Below, piece after piece: positions 17,040-25,821 of a DNA stretch of 59,759 bases. Origin of the DNA: an uncultured Oscillospiraceae bacterium (lineage in GTDB: Bacteria > Bacillota > Clostridia > Oscillospirales > Oscillospiraceae). Positions within the stretch are counted from its first letter, which is position 1. Every line of letters starts with the position of its first letter. The stretch covers positions 1 through 59,759 of the forward strand of contig CANRHF010000002.1 in assembly GCA_947630345.1 (NCBI GenBank), written 5' to 3'. Position numbers and translations under genes: made by a program. Below the pieces are notes generated by a model. It was not told the origin of the DNA. It was given only the letters and a program-made list of their open reading frames with translations, and did no database searches.

Positions 17040-17065
17040 TCAGTAGAGATTCTCTGGTCAGGCGC

Positions 17066-17734
17066 TCAGTCACCATCATTGATATTTCGGAAAAGATCGC
17101 CCAGTTCTTCCATGCTGCTTGCGGTTTTGTATACCCGTGGATCATGTGCAAGCAGTTGATCTCCTTGCCCCCAGGTCACAAAAACACAGGGGATGCCCGC
17201 ATTTGCGGCTGTTGCGAGATCGCTCTCCCCGTCCCCCACATATATCGCCTCTTCGCGTAAACATCCGCATAGCCGGCATATCTCATCCACTCCGTAAGGG
17301 TTCGGTTTTGAGGGCTTGTCCTCGACATATCCGACGACTGTGTCAAAATAAGACGGCGGAAACATTTTTCCTACGGTGTCCTCAAGCAGAAGCTGCCCTT
17401 TATTTGAGTTCACAGCGATCCGATAGCCCATTTTTTTCAGCTCTGCGAGGAGCTCTGTCATGCCTGGATAAGGTTTTGTATTAGGCTTCTCGCTCTGGAG
17501 ATAAAGCTGGCGGTAAAGCGTCTTGACACGATCAATATTCTCTGAAGCCCGCGCATCGGCTGGCAGCATTCTTGATACAACTGTTTCAAGATTTCCACCC
17601 ACGAACCGATCATAAGCGGCGATTGGATGCGTCGGGAAACCACAGGCCTCCAGCGCCTTATTGAAGCATATGGCTACGTCAGTCACAGTGTTCACTAATG
17701 TGCCGTCAAAATCAAATATTATAAGCTTTCTCAT
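17066..17734 (-). CDS. HAD-superfamily phosphatase, phosphoglycolate-phosphatase-like
   Basis: A 222-residue haloacid-dehalogenase-type phosphatase. Motif I is DFDGTLVNT at the N-terminus and holds the nucleophile Asp. Motif II is NSNKG, the conserved Lys is in EDKPSKPNPYG, and the C-terminal acidic motif is YVGDGESDLATA. The alpha-helical cap between motifs I and II is the subfamily I type. The track start is a TTG at 17749; ATG 17734 with TGAGG about 10 bases upstream is preferred. It lies between the intact ThDP gene and the ThDP remnant. It may dephosphorylate a sugar or 2-oxoacid phosphate used in branched-sugar synthesis, but the substrate is unknown. Confidence 0.84.
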   Translation of the reverse strand: MRKLIIFDFDGTLVNTVTDVAICFNKALEACGFPTHPIAAYDRFVGGNLETVVSRMLPADARASENIDRVKTLYRQLYLQSEKPNTKPYPGMTELLAELKKMGYRIAVNSNKGQLLLEDTVGKMFPPSYFDTVVGYVEDKPSKPNPYGVDEICRLCGCLREEAIYVGDGESDLATAANAGIPCVFVTWGQGDQLLAHDPRVYKTASSMEELGDLFRNINDGD

Positions 17735-17745
17735 GCGGAATAGCC

Positions 17746-19557
17746 TCAAAAAGGATAACGGTTTGACTCATATTCTTCTCTTGAAAGAAAAGGAAACATG
17801 TCGTCCATTGACGGGGAAACGATACTTCCGTCGGCAAGGACCTTTGATGAAAGCTTTGGTACAAAATTCTGCTCCGGGTCAACAACAACGTTGCACAATA
17901 CAGGTCCAGGGGTAGAAAGCGCCTTGCGGACAATCTCGGCGGCAGATGGCTCATTGTCCAGCAGAAGATAGGAAAACCCAAAGGCTTCCGCAAGCTTTTC
18001 AAAGTCGGGGAAGCCCACGCCAGTGCTCGGATCAAGCCCAATAAGCGGCGGCTTAAAAAGATTTCGCTGTGTTTGCCTAATTGAATGATATCCGTTGTTA
18101 TTCAGGACGAACAGCTTGATGTTGAGCTTGTTATATGCGATCGTGGCAAGCTCCTGGACATTCATCATAAGGCTGCCATCGCCATCCACACAGAGGACCC
18201 GACCGCCCTTTTCCTGACGCGCCACTGCCGCGCCAAGCGCAGCCGGAAGTCCGTATCCCATTGCGGCGCAGCCGGAATTTGTAAACATTCTCTGTCCCTG
18301 TTTGATCCTGCACCCCTGGAATGTCATAACGCATGCGCTCCCGTTCCCGAGCGTCAGTACGTCGTCCGAGTTCATTTCAGAAAAAAGAACATCCACAAAA
18401 ACATATGGATTTAAGAGCTCACCCTGACCGTGGTGGTACTCAGGAAGCACAGCAGGATATTTTTCAACCATCATCCGGCACCAGGATACCCAGCGTGCGT
18501 GCTCCGCGTTCACTTGATAGGGCAGGGAGAGGAGCGTCTCCATGACCTGCTTCACATCCCCCAAAACCGGCATATCAGGAACAAAAGTGGGCTTTTTAAG
18601 CTCATTTTCGTCGATGTCCACCATGATCTTGTAGGCGTTTTTTGCGAAATCGTTTTTATTATAAGTTATCGTCCGAATATTCATCCGGCTCCCAAGCACG
18701 AGCAGGAGGTCACAGTTCTGGACGATAAAGCTGCTGCCGCGCGTTCCCTCACGGCTGGGCGATCCGGCATAATAGGGGTTGTCGTAGGCGACAAGATCCC
18801 CGGAATTCCACGCCAGCGCAACAGGGACCTTCAGCTTCTCGACCAGGCGAAGGAGCAGGCCATTCGCTCCGGAAAGCCGAACGCCGTAGCCGGCAAAAAT
18901 CAGCGGGGCCTTTGCTTTTGAGATGAGACTCAGTATCTTCTTCGCGGTTTCGGTGGGAACATCCGGGATCCCGGCTCCGCAGTCTTCCCCTTTCGGGTCA
19001 AAGTGAACGAGCCCGTCGGTCTCAATCTTCGCGCCCTGTACATCCAGCGGAATATCAAGCCACACCGGACCCTGGCGCCCCGATGTTGCGAGGAACCACG
19101 CCTTCTCAAGGTGATAGGCGATTTTCTCCGGCTCTGTGACCATAACACAGTATTTTGTCATATTGGAGACAGAATGTATAATATCAAATTCCTGATCTCC
19201 CAACTGACGCAGATCAAGATCAGGCACGGCCCACAGTGTTGTCTCTCTCTTGACCTGACCCGAAAGGATAAACATGGGGATGCTGTCGAGCCATCCACCC
19301 ATCACGCCCGTGATGGCATTCGTCCCCCCTGGGCCGCTGGTAACGCATACGCTTGCAATCCGCCCGGTGAGGCGTGCGTAAGCCTCGGCAGCTATAGCGC
19401 ACCCTTGCTCATTGTGGTTGAAGACGTTTCGGATCTTTCTATTGTGCCCCAAAGCGTCATCCAATTGCATGGCACCGCCGCCCGTAACCATAAAATTATG
19501 CGTAACACCGTGATCGACGAGAAAATCGGCAATATAATCTGCCAAGCGCACTACCAT
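17746..19557 (-). CDS. thiamine-diphosphate enzyme of the acetolactate synthase family, possible sugar carboligase
   Basis: A 603-residue protein with the three-domain layout of acetohydroxyacid synthase/pyruvate oxidase. The catalytic Glu lies in FNHNEQGCAIAAEAYAR, and the ThDP-binding motif runs from GDGSLMMN to LNNNGYHS. Branched-chain amino acid genes are absent. It instead follows rfbF, rfbG and rfbH and an aldolase gene. This recalls YerE, which adds an acetyl unit from pyruvate to C4 of CDP-3,6-dideoxy-4-hexulose to form yersiniose. A carboligase acting on a CDP-ketosugar is therefore the best guess; the precise donor and product cannot be read from sequence. Confidence 0.8.
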   Translation of the reverse strand: MVVRLADYIADFLVDHGVTHNFMVTGGGAMQLDDALGHNRKIRNVFNHNEQGCAIAAEAYARLTGRIASVCVTSGPGGTNAITGVMGGWLDSIPMFILSGQVKRETTLWAVPDLDLRQLGDQEFDIIHSVSNMTKYCVMVTEPEKIAYHLEKAWFLATSGRQGPVWLDIPLDVQGAKIETDGLVHFDPKGEDCGAGIPDVPTETAKKILSLISKAKAPLIFAGYGVRLSGANGLLLRLVEKLKVPVALAWNSGDLVAYDNPYYAGSPSREGTRGSSFIVQNCDLLLVLGSRMNIRTITYNKNDFAKNAYKIMVDIDENELKKPTFVPDMPVLGDVKQVMETLLSLPYQVNAEHARWVSWCRMMVEKYPAVLPEYHHGQGELLNPYVFVDVLFSEMNSDDVLTLGNGSACVMTFQGCRIKQGQRMFTNSGCAAMGYGLPAALGAAVARQEKGGRVLCVDGDGSLMMNVQELATIAYNKLNIKLFVLNNNGYHSIRQTQRNLFKPPLIGLDPSTGVGFPDFEKLAEAFGFSYLLLDNEPSAAEIVRKALSTPGPVLCNVVVDPEQNFVPKLSSKVLADGSIVSPSMDDMFPFLSREEYESNRYPF

Positions 19558-19609
19558 CGGTCAAACCGTCCTTTCGATAAGGCTATCCGCTGAAAATTCA
19601 TTATCGGGT

Positions 19610-21256
19610 TCAAATCGCCCCGCTGAATTTATCCTGAGTAAACGTATACCTAGAAAAAGTCAGAAAGCTCAACTTCATATCTGCGTATTCCTTCTCCAGG
19701 ACATCTCGGATATGATGGTTCATCTGGCCGGCCTGGTCACGGATGAAGGAATATTCCATACGGGGGTTAAAATAGTTATCATCCTGATCGGAGTATCCGT
19801 CAAAACCGGCCAAATATATCTCCTGTACTCCGCACTGTTTGAGAAGCCTCAAAAGCATGAGCATGGAATTGTCCGCAATGTTCTGCCCCTTCTCCAAAAG
19901 CGGCTCTCTTGTAAAAACATACGAAAAAGGCTGTTGCTTTGACTCTACATTGGAGGTCGCGATGATCTTTAAGGGATGCTCCCTTTCCTCCAAAAGCTCC
20001 TCTGTCATTGCAAGGTAACGGCTGGATTTTGTCACAAAAACATAATCTACGGGAATTCCCTCGGGGATATAATTGATGGAAATGATCAGAGGATTTTCTC
20101 TTTTTATAAAACCGTCCACCTTATCCCGCTGCAATGTGATATTTGGTCCGGGGCCAATCAGTAGGATCGGCTTTTTCTGCGCAAGCTGCGCGCTGAATTT
20201 CTCAATGTTGGCATCGTCGTCGTACCTTTCCGATCTGTACTCCTCAAATGCCCTCTCCCCCGCTTCTCTGTCATACAGGAGCTTGCTATCCTCCGGGCCT
20301 ATTTGTTCAAGCGTCTCATTCAACCCACGAATCGAAAGGTCAGGCTTGCCCTGAAGTTGTTTTACATAGTTGGGATGCACACCGTTGTGAGCGCAAAGAT
20401 AGAAATACATCTTATAGCCCCACGGCGTTTCCCGGTAAAAATCCATAACGCTCTCGTCAATCGCCTCCAGGATCGGTCCAAGGCGATATGCTTTTCCATA
20501 TTTTTGATTGAGGTATGGCACGATCAGCTCAACAGGCAGATTCCCGGCACTCTTTCCCATCCCGTACAGTGAAGCGTCCACAACTATATTGCGTTTGGGC
20601 GAGATCTCGTCCACAAATGTCATCGTGTTGGCGAAAGCAAGCTGGAGATTATTGTGGCCGTGGTAGCCCATTATGATTTCTTCGGAAAGGTTCTCGTCAA
20701 GGATTGTTGCGATGTGTCGAAGCTTATCCGGATCTAAAAGGCCATAAGTGTCAACAATGGAAAGTGCATAGGGCTTTACCTGATTTGCAAGCCCGATCAC
20801 CTCGAGCAGCTCACTGTCCGTATAGCTGGTGATTGAAACCAGCTGGGAAAAAACCTTATATCCAAGCGCCTTGACCTGCGCGCAGAACTTCATCGCCTCA
20901 TGCATTCTGTATTTCTTGAATATGACACGGATCCCGTCCAGCATACTTTCCGAACAAGGCTGGAGATGTGGCAGACTGCAGGTGCCATAATCGATCATTC
21001 CAACGGTTATCGGAGGACGTTTTTTTACTTTTCCGTAAATTTTATCCACCGAGGAGGTATCTGGCATAATGCTACGGTCAAGGTCGAAGGGCCTGCGCTC
21101 ATCCAGAAAGCCGACCTCTACAACATCCACCCCGGAATCGACCAGGCGGGAGAAAATGCTGCAAAGATTGTCATTCCCAAATTTCCAATCGTTTACATAC
21201 CCACCGTCGCGAAGTGTGCAGTCCAACAAACGAATCGTCTTGCTCGTATCATTCAT
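19610..21256 (-). CDS. two-domain protein: HMGL-like (DRE-TIM) aldolase fused to a GxGP nucleotide-binding-like domain
   Basis: The first ~300 residues are a metal-dependent aldolase/lyase. Evidence is LLDCTLRDGG near the N-terminus and the metal-binding HxH in GYHGHNNLQLAFA. The relatives are 4-hydroxy-2-oxovalerate aldolase and isopropylmalate synthase types. After a linker, residues ~365-545 form a second domain opening PILLIGPGPNITLQRDKV and containing PVDYVFVTKSSRY and AGFDGYSD. This resembles DUF115/GT42-type folds that bind CMP-linked compounds. The resemblance is my reading, not a search result. ATG 21256 with GGGGGA upstream is chosen over the TTG at 21271. It sits between rfbH and the ThDP enzyme, so it probably handles the carbon donor or the CDP-sugar. 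Confidence 0.72.
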   Translation of the reverse strand: MNDTSKTIRLLDCTLRDGGYVNDWKFGNDNLCSIFSRLVDSGVDVVEVGFLDERRPFDLDRSIMPDTSSVDKIYGKVKKRPPITVGMIDYGTCSLPHLQPCSESMLDGIRVIFKKYRMHEAMKFCAQVKALGYKVFSQLVSITSYTDSELLEVIGLANQVKPYALSIVDTYGLLDPDKLRHIATILDENLSEEIIMGYHGHNNLQLAFANTMTFVDEISPKRNIVVDASLYGMGKSAGNLPVELIVPYLNQKYGKAYRLGPILEAIDESVMDFYRETPWGYKMYFYLCAHNGVHPNYVKQLQGKPDLSIRGLNETLEQIGPEDSKLLYDREAGERAFEEYRSERYDDDANIEKFSAQLAQKKPILLIGPGPNITLQRDKVDGFIKRENPLIISINYIPEGIPVDYVFVTKSSRYLAMTEELLEEREHPLKIIATSNVESKQQPFSYVFTREPLLEKGQNIADNSMLMLLRLLKQCGVQEIYLAGFDGYSDQDDNYFNPRMEYSFIRDQAGQMNHHIRDVLEKEYADMKLSFLTFSRYTFTQDKFSGAI

Positions 21257-21292
21257 ATCAATATCCCCCAATGCATCCTTGCTTTCCTGTCT

Positions 21293-22633
21293 TCATTTAA
21301 TCGCCTCAAGGATCATCTCTGCCATATAGTCGATCATCTCGTCCGTCATTCCCGGATAAACGCCGACCCAGAAAGTATTATTCATGATAAAATCGGTCCA
21401 TGTAAGATCCCCGGCAACGCGATAGGCGTCTGTGCCGCGGATGCTGTCAAAGCATGGGTGGCGGATCAGATTGCCCGAGAAAAGCAGCCTCGTTTGAATA
21501 TTGTGTTCCTCCAAATAGCGCGTAATCGCGTTCCGTTCAAGCTTGCTTTCCTGACGGACGGAGATCAAAAATCCAAACCACGAGGGCACACTATTCGGCG
21601 CGGGCTCTGGCAAGATCAGCTTGTCCGAGGCGCGCTCCAGCGCGCTGTGGAGCCTCTGCCAGTTGTGGCGGCGTCTTTCGATAAAATCAGGAAACTTTTT
21701 CAGCTGCTCGCAGCCGATCGCCGCCTGCATATCGGTAACCTTCAGGTTATATCCAAAGTGGCTGTATACATATTTGTGGTCATAGCCCTGGGGCAGCTCG
21801 CCGTGCTTTCCATCAAAGCGATGGCCGCAGAAGTTATCGTGCCCGGAGGGACAGACGCAGTCGCGTCCCCAATCTCGGTACGAAAGGATCAGCCTGTGAA
21901 GCAGCGGGTTGTTCGTGTATACGCATCCGCCCTCGCCCATCGTCATGTGATGCGGAGGATAGAAGCTTGAGGTCCCGATGTCCCCCCATGTGCCGGTGTA
22001 TCGCGTCTCATCGCCGATCCTATACTTAGATCCCAACGCGTCGCAGTTATCCTCGACCAGCCACAAACCATATCGGTCGCAAAACGCCTTGACCGCGGCT
22101 AAGTCGAATGGATTCCCCAGGGTGTGCGCGATCATGACCGCCTTCGTCTTTTCACTGCGCGCCGCTTCTAATTTTAAAACATCAATGTTATACTGCGGGA
22201 CCGTCACATCCACAAAAACAGGTACGGCTCCGTACTGAATGGCCGGCGCGACCGTGGTCGGGAATCCGCACGCCACGGTGATGATCTCATCGCCGGGCTT
22301 GATCCGCCGCTCGCCCAGCTCCGGAGCGGTCAGAACGGAAAACGCGATCAAATTTGCTGAAGAACCGCTGTTCACTAGATGCGCGTATTTCACGCCGATC
22401 CACTCCGCAAACTCCTTCTCGAATTTCTCGGCAAAACGTCCGGTCGTCAGCCAGAAATCCAGCATAGCATCGGTAAGCGCGCACATTTCCTTTTCATCAA
22501 AAACCCGAGACGCGTAGGCAATCCTGTTTCCCGGCTGGAACGGGACTGTATTTTCCTTGAAGTCGTGATAATATCGCGCGACAAGCTCCTTAATTTTTTC
22601 TCTTGCCTCGGATTCAGTTTTCCAAATTGGCAT
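21293..22633 (-). CDS. rfbH: CDP-4-keto-6-deoxyglucose-3-dehydrase (E1)
   Basis: A PMP-dependent, [2Fe-2S]-containing dehydrase of 446 residues that removes the C3 hydroxyl of CDP-4-keto-6-deoxyglucose. The diagnostic His that replaces the usual PLP-binding Lys is in SSFYPPHHMTMGEGG. The cysteines expected for the iron-sulphur cluster are in DCVCPSGHDNFCGHRF. The start is set at 22633 by TTTGGAGGAAATC. The partner reductase (E3, AscD/RfbI type) is not in this window and must come from elsewhere or be replaced by another electron donor. It is third in the rfbF-rfbG-rfbH order typical of Yersinia and Salmonella dideoxyhexose clusters. Confidence 0.93.
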   Translation of the reverse strand: MPIWKTESEAREKIKELVARYYHDFKENTVPFQPGNRIAYASRVFDEKEMCALTDAMLDFWLTTGRFAEKFEKEFAEWIGVKYAHLVNSGSSANLIAFSVLTAPELGERRIKPGDEIITVACGFPTTVAPAIQYGAVPVFVDVTVPQYNIDVLKLEAARSEKTKAVMIAHTLGNPFDLAAVKAFCDRYGLWLVEDNCDALGSKYRIGDETRYTGTWGDIGTSSFYPPHHMTMGEGGCVYTNNPLLHRLILSYRDWGRDCVCPSGHDNFCGHRFDGKHGELPQGYDHKYVYSHFGYNLKVTDMQAAIGCEQLKKFPDFIERRRHNWQRLHSALERASDKLILPEPAPNSVPSWFGFLISVRQESKLERNAITRYLEEHNIQTRLLFSGNLIRHPCFDSIRGTDAYRVAGDLTWTDFIMNNTFWVGVYPGMTDEMIDYMAEMILEAIK

Positions 22634-22698
22634 GATCGATTTCCTCCAAATTTCCCACTTGTCTGTGATAAAGATACCGCGAACACTATTTGCGATTC

Positions 22699-23754
22699 TT
22701 ATAGCTGTCCGAAATACGCCTCTATTTCCTGGTCCATCTCCTTCGCGACATTTTCGCCTGCAAGCCAAATTTTACTGAACCTGCAGGTTAAATCCACGCA
22801 TTTTTCGATCTTCCACCGCGGATGCCAGCCCAAAACCGTTTTGATCTTGTTGCAGTCCAGCTTCAGATAATTCGCCTCATGGGGCGCGTCCGCTTCCGCA
22901 CGGTTCTCCCATGCCGCTCCTTCTCCCCAGTACTTGCAGAAAAGATCGACCAACTGACCTGTTTCCACGCAGTCGCATTCGTCCGGCCCCACATTATAGG
23001 ACCCGGCATATTTTATGTCTTCATACTGCTTTTGCACGATGGTCAAGTACGCCGACAAGGGTTCCAAGACATGTTGATACGGGCGGATAGAATAAGGGTT
23101 TCGTACCGCGATCTTCTCCCTCTTCCGCATTGCCCGAACGCAATCGGGAATAATTCGGTCAGAAGCAAAATCTCCGCCTCCGATCACATTTCCCGCACGC
23201 GCCGTAGAGACCGCGATGCCAGCGTTGGTAAAATAGCTGTTGATATAGCTATGCGTGACAAGCTCAGAGCAACTTTTAGAATTCGAGTATGGATCAAACC
23301 CATCCAGCGGCTCGCTCTCCCTGTAACCCCAGCACCATTCCTCATTCTTATAGACCTTATCTGTAGTCACATTCAAAACGCTCTTCGCATATCCCTGTTG
23401 CCGGACACATTCGAGCAGGTTGACCGTCCCCATGACGTTTGTCTCGTATGTATGCCTCGGATCTTTATACGCTTCCCGCACAATCGGCTGCGCCGCGAGA
23501 TGGAGCACGATCTCCGGCTGTACGCTCTCATACGTTTTCATCAATAGATCCGCGTCGCGGATATCTCCGATCACGCTGGTCATTCTGTCTTGCAGTCCCG
23601 CCAAAGAAAACAGATTCGGCTGCGTGGGTGGATCCAGCGCGTACCCAGTCACTTCGGCGCCGGCGTTCGTCAGGATTCGGCAAAGCCATGCCCCTTTGAA
23701 CCCGGTATGCCCAGTGACAAAAACCCGCTTGCCGGCAAAAAACGTAAGATCCAT
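22699..23754 (-). CDS. rfbG: CDP-glucose 4,6-dehydratase
   Basis: A 351-residue SDR converting CDP-glucose to CDP-4-keto-6-deoxyglucose. The Rossmann motif is the family-typical GHTGFKGAWLC, and the catalytic Tyr/Lys are in DPYSNSKSCSE. The strong AGGAG site 8-9 bases upstream fixes the start. It lies 19 bases downstream of rfbF and 65 bases before rfbH. Length and order match other CDP-3,6-dideoxyhexose clusters. The product is the direct substrate of RfbH. Confidence 0.95.
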   Translation of the reverse strand: MDLTFFAGKRVFVTGHTGFKGAWLCRILTNAGAEVTGYALDPPTQPNLFSLAGLQDRMTSVIGDIRDADLLMKTYESVQPEIVLHLAAQPIVREAYKDPRHTYETNVMGTVNLLECVRQQGYAKSVLNVTTDKVYKNEEWCWGYRESEPLDGFDPYSNSKSCSELVTHSYINSYFTNAGIAVSTARAGNVIGGGDFASDRIIPDCVRAMRKREKIAVRNPYSIRPYQHVLEPLSAYLTIVQKQYEDIKYAGSYNVGPDECDCVETGQLVDLFCKYWGEGAAWENRAEADAPHEANYLKLDCNKIKTVLGWHPRWKIEKCVDLTCRFSKIWLAGENVAKEMDQEIEAYFGQL

Positions 23755-23773
23755 GTATCAATCTCCTGATTCC

Positions 23774-24553
23774 TTAATCTTGCCACTTCTTCCACGGGGC
23801 TTGGCCCCGCAGCAAAAGTTCGTCCAGTATATCCTTTTCTCGTTTGGTATCCATGCACTGCCAGTATCCGCTGTGACTGTAGCTCATTAACTGTCCTTCC
23901 CTTGCCAACCGTTCCAGTGGATCTCGTTCGAAAACAGTTTCATCCCCCTCGATGTATTCAAAAACCTCCGGCTCCAAGACCATATACCCAGCGTTAATGG
24001 TTGTTCCGTCCGCCCCACGCTTCTCACGAAAAGCGCGCACGGTGTTGTCTTCGATGACCAGGATCCCTTTGTCCTGCTTCAGTTTCACGGAGGTCAGTGT
24101 GGCAAGTTTTCCATGGGATTGATGGAACTCAACCAGCTTCGCAATATCCACATCACATACGCCATCGCCATACGTCATCATAAACGGTTCGTTTCCAATA
24201 TAAGGCTGGATCCTCTTGATCCGTCCTCCCGTCATGGTATGAAGACCGGTATCCACCACCGTCACCTTCCACGGCTCACAATGCCGATCATGTACGGTGA
24301 CATGCTCATTCCCTTTGGTAAAGTCGAACGTCACATCGTTATTTCGAATGAAATAACTCGCAAACCAGTCCTTGATCATGTTTTGCTTATATCCGGCACA
24401 GATCACAAAATCATTAAAGCCGTAGTAAGAGTATTCCTTCATAATGTGCCAAAGGATCGGCATTCCTCCGATCTCCAGCATCGGTTTGGGGTTGTGCTGA
24501 CTCTCCTCGCTGATCCGCAATCCCATGCCGCCGGCTAAAATAACCACTTTCAT
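23774..24553 (-). CDS. rfbF: glucose-1-phosphate cytidylyltransferase
   Basis: Forms CDP-glucose from glucose-1-phosphate and CTP, the first step of the CDP-dideoxyhexose pathway. The 259-residue length is exact for the family. It starts MKVVILAGGMGLRISEES, the nucleotidyltransferase loop, and contains GYKQNMIKDWF, TYGDGVCDVD and SGYWQCMDTKRE, all characteristic of RfbF. It is the entry gene of the rfbF-G-H set. Confidence 0.95.
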   Translation of the reverse strand: MKVVILAGGMGLRISEESQHNPKPMLEIGGMPILWHIMKEYSYYGFNDFVICAGYKQNMIKDWFASYFIRNNDVTFDFTKGNEHVTVHDRHCEPWKVTVVDTGLHTMTGGRIKRIQPYIGNEPFMMTYGDGVCDVDIAKLVEFHQSHGKLATLTSVKLKQDKGILVIEDNTVRAFREKRGADGTTINAGYMVLEPEVFEYIEGDETVFERDPLERLAREGQLMSYSHSGYWQCMDTKREKDILDELLLRGQAPWKKWQD

Positions 24554-24578
24554 CCTATCTCAAGCCTTTCCAATATGT

Positions 24579-25781
24579 TTATTTCAACAGGTCGCTCAAA
24601 AAGGTGAAGACCTTTTTCCCTTGTACCTCCGCGTTTTTCTCTCTCAAGACAAACTCGCGCGCCGCCGCGCCTTTCGCGTCCAGCTCCGCCTGCGGAAGGG
24701 CGAGAAGCTCTTCCAATCTTGCCGCTGCCGCTCCCGGCTCTACACTGTCCACACAGTACATATGCCTGTAATACTCTTCCGGGATTCCCTCCAGCTTCGT
24801 GATCGCAACCGGCGTGCCGGAAACCATATATTCAAACACCTTTGAGGGAAATGAATACTTTGTATATTCGTCTTTCGGGTCCCTGAGGATCACCAACAGC
24901 CGCGCGGACTTCAGTTTTTCAAAAACCTCTGTTCTTGGCAGAAAGCCAAAGAATTTCACTCTCTCATCTTTCCCCGCGCGGTCCAAAATTTCTTTCCGCA
25001 TATCCCCGTCTCCCATGATCCAGAGCTCAGTGGGAAGTGACAGCCGCTGGTGTGCTTCCAGAATCTCTCCGATCCCTACCTGCCGCATCAGCGTCCCGGC
25101 GTGCGCGATCGCGTTCGCTTTCGGGGCTGGGGCTAAATTCAAACCGTTTGGATTGTAGATCCCCTCTACCACACAATACGGTTTGCGCTTCGAGTTCACA
25201 ATGTCGTTCATTTTCTCGGAAAAGAGAACATAACCGTCATAACTTTTCTGCAGTCTGTCCGTAAAACGCACATACGGTCGAATAATCGCGCGTTTATACA
25301 ACGGCATCTTCCGAATCCGTTCCTCCTGATAGGTGAACAGCGACAGATCGGTAAAGGTAACGGCACGCTTGATCCGGAACAGGCCCGTGAAAAGGACGAT
25401 CGCCGCGGAGACGGGGGTAAAGTGCGTACTGGAAAAGACACAACGATCCTTCGTCTTCCTTGTCCTCCATGCCCAGCCGATCACTTTCCCGGCTGTGGAG
25501 AAAAAATAGGACAGTTCCCGGAGAAAGGGAAGATTTACAAAGCCGAGAACGGAAAAGGGGGAATCTTTTTTCCGCTTTTTGGTCCATAGGAGCCGGTCTT
25601 TGGGATAATAGGAGGTCTGATAGATCGTTACAAACTCGAGTTCCAGCTCCGGCTTCTTCAAAAGCTCCTTGCAGAGCGCCTGCTCGTAGGAAAACTGCGC
25701 GATATAATACGGTTCCTGCCGCGCGGCCTTTGCGGCATGGACCTCTTCATCCGAGAAAAAGCCAAAATACAGAATGTTCAC
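24579..25781 (-). CDS. glycosyltransferase family 4-like
   Basis: A 400-residue GT-B fold protein. The C-terminal half carries IAHAGTLMRQVGIGEI, WIMGDGDMRKEIL and a late FPSKVFEYMVSGTPVAITK segment, the acceptor/donor-binding E-rich region of GT4 enzymes. The start is a GTG at 25781 with a G-rich stretch nine bases upstream. It precedes rfbF by 25 bases and may transfer one of the unusual deoxysugars made by the following genes, but the donor is not readable. Confidence 0.85.
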   Translation of the reverse strand: MNILYFGFFSDEEVHAAKAARQEPYYIAQFSYEQALCKELLKKPELELEFVTIYQTSYYPKDRLLWTKKRKKDSPFSVLGFVNLPFLRELSYFFSTAGKVIGWAWRTRKTKDRCVFSSTHFTPVSAAIVLFTGLFRIKRAVTFTDLSLFTYQEERIRKMPLYKRAIIRPYVRFTDRLQKSYDGYVLFSEKMNDIVNSKRKPYCVVEGIYNPNGLNLAPAPKANAIAHAGTLMRQVGIGEILEAHQRLSLPTELWIMGDGDMRKEILDRAGKDERVKFFGFLPRTEVFEKLKSARLLVILRDPKDEYTKYSFPSKVFEYMVSGTPVAITKLEGIPEEYYRHMYCVDSVEPGAAAARLEELLALPQAELDAKGAAAREFVLREKNAEVQGKKVFTFLSDLLK

Positions 25782-25821
25782 GTCTCTTTTCCCCCCTCTC
25801 TCGGTATCGCCCCGACAGCGT

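Noticed and set aside
17746-19557. Biosynthetic acetolactate synthase (ilvB) for branched-chain amino acids
   Set aside because: No ilvN, ilvC or ilvD is nearby, and the gene is embedded between CDP-sugar genes; a sugar-modifying role fits the context better, although the reaction type may be the same.
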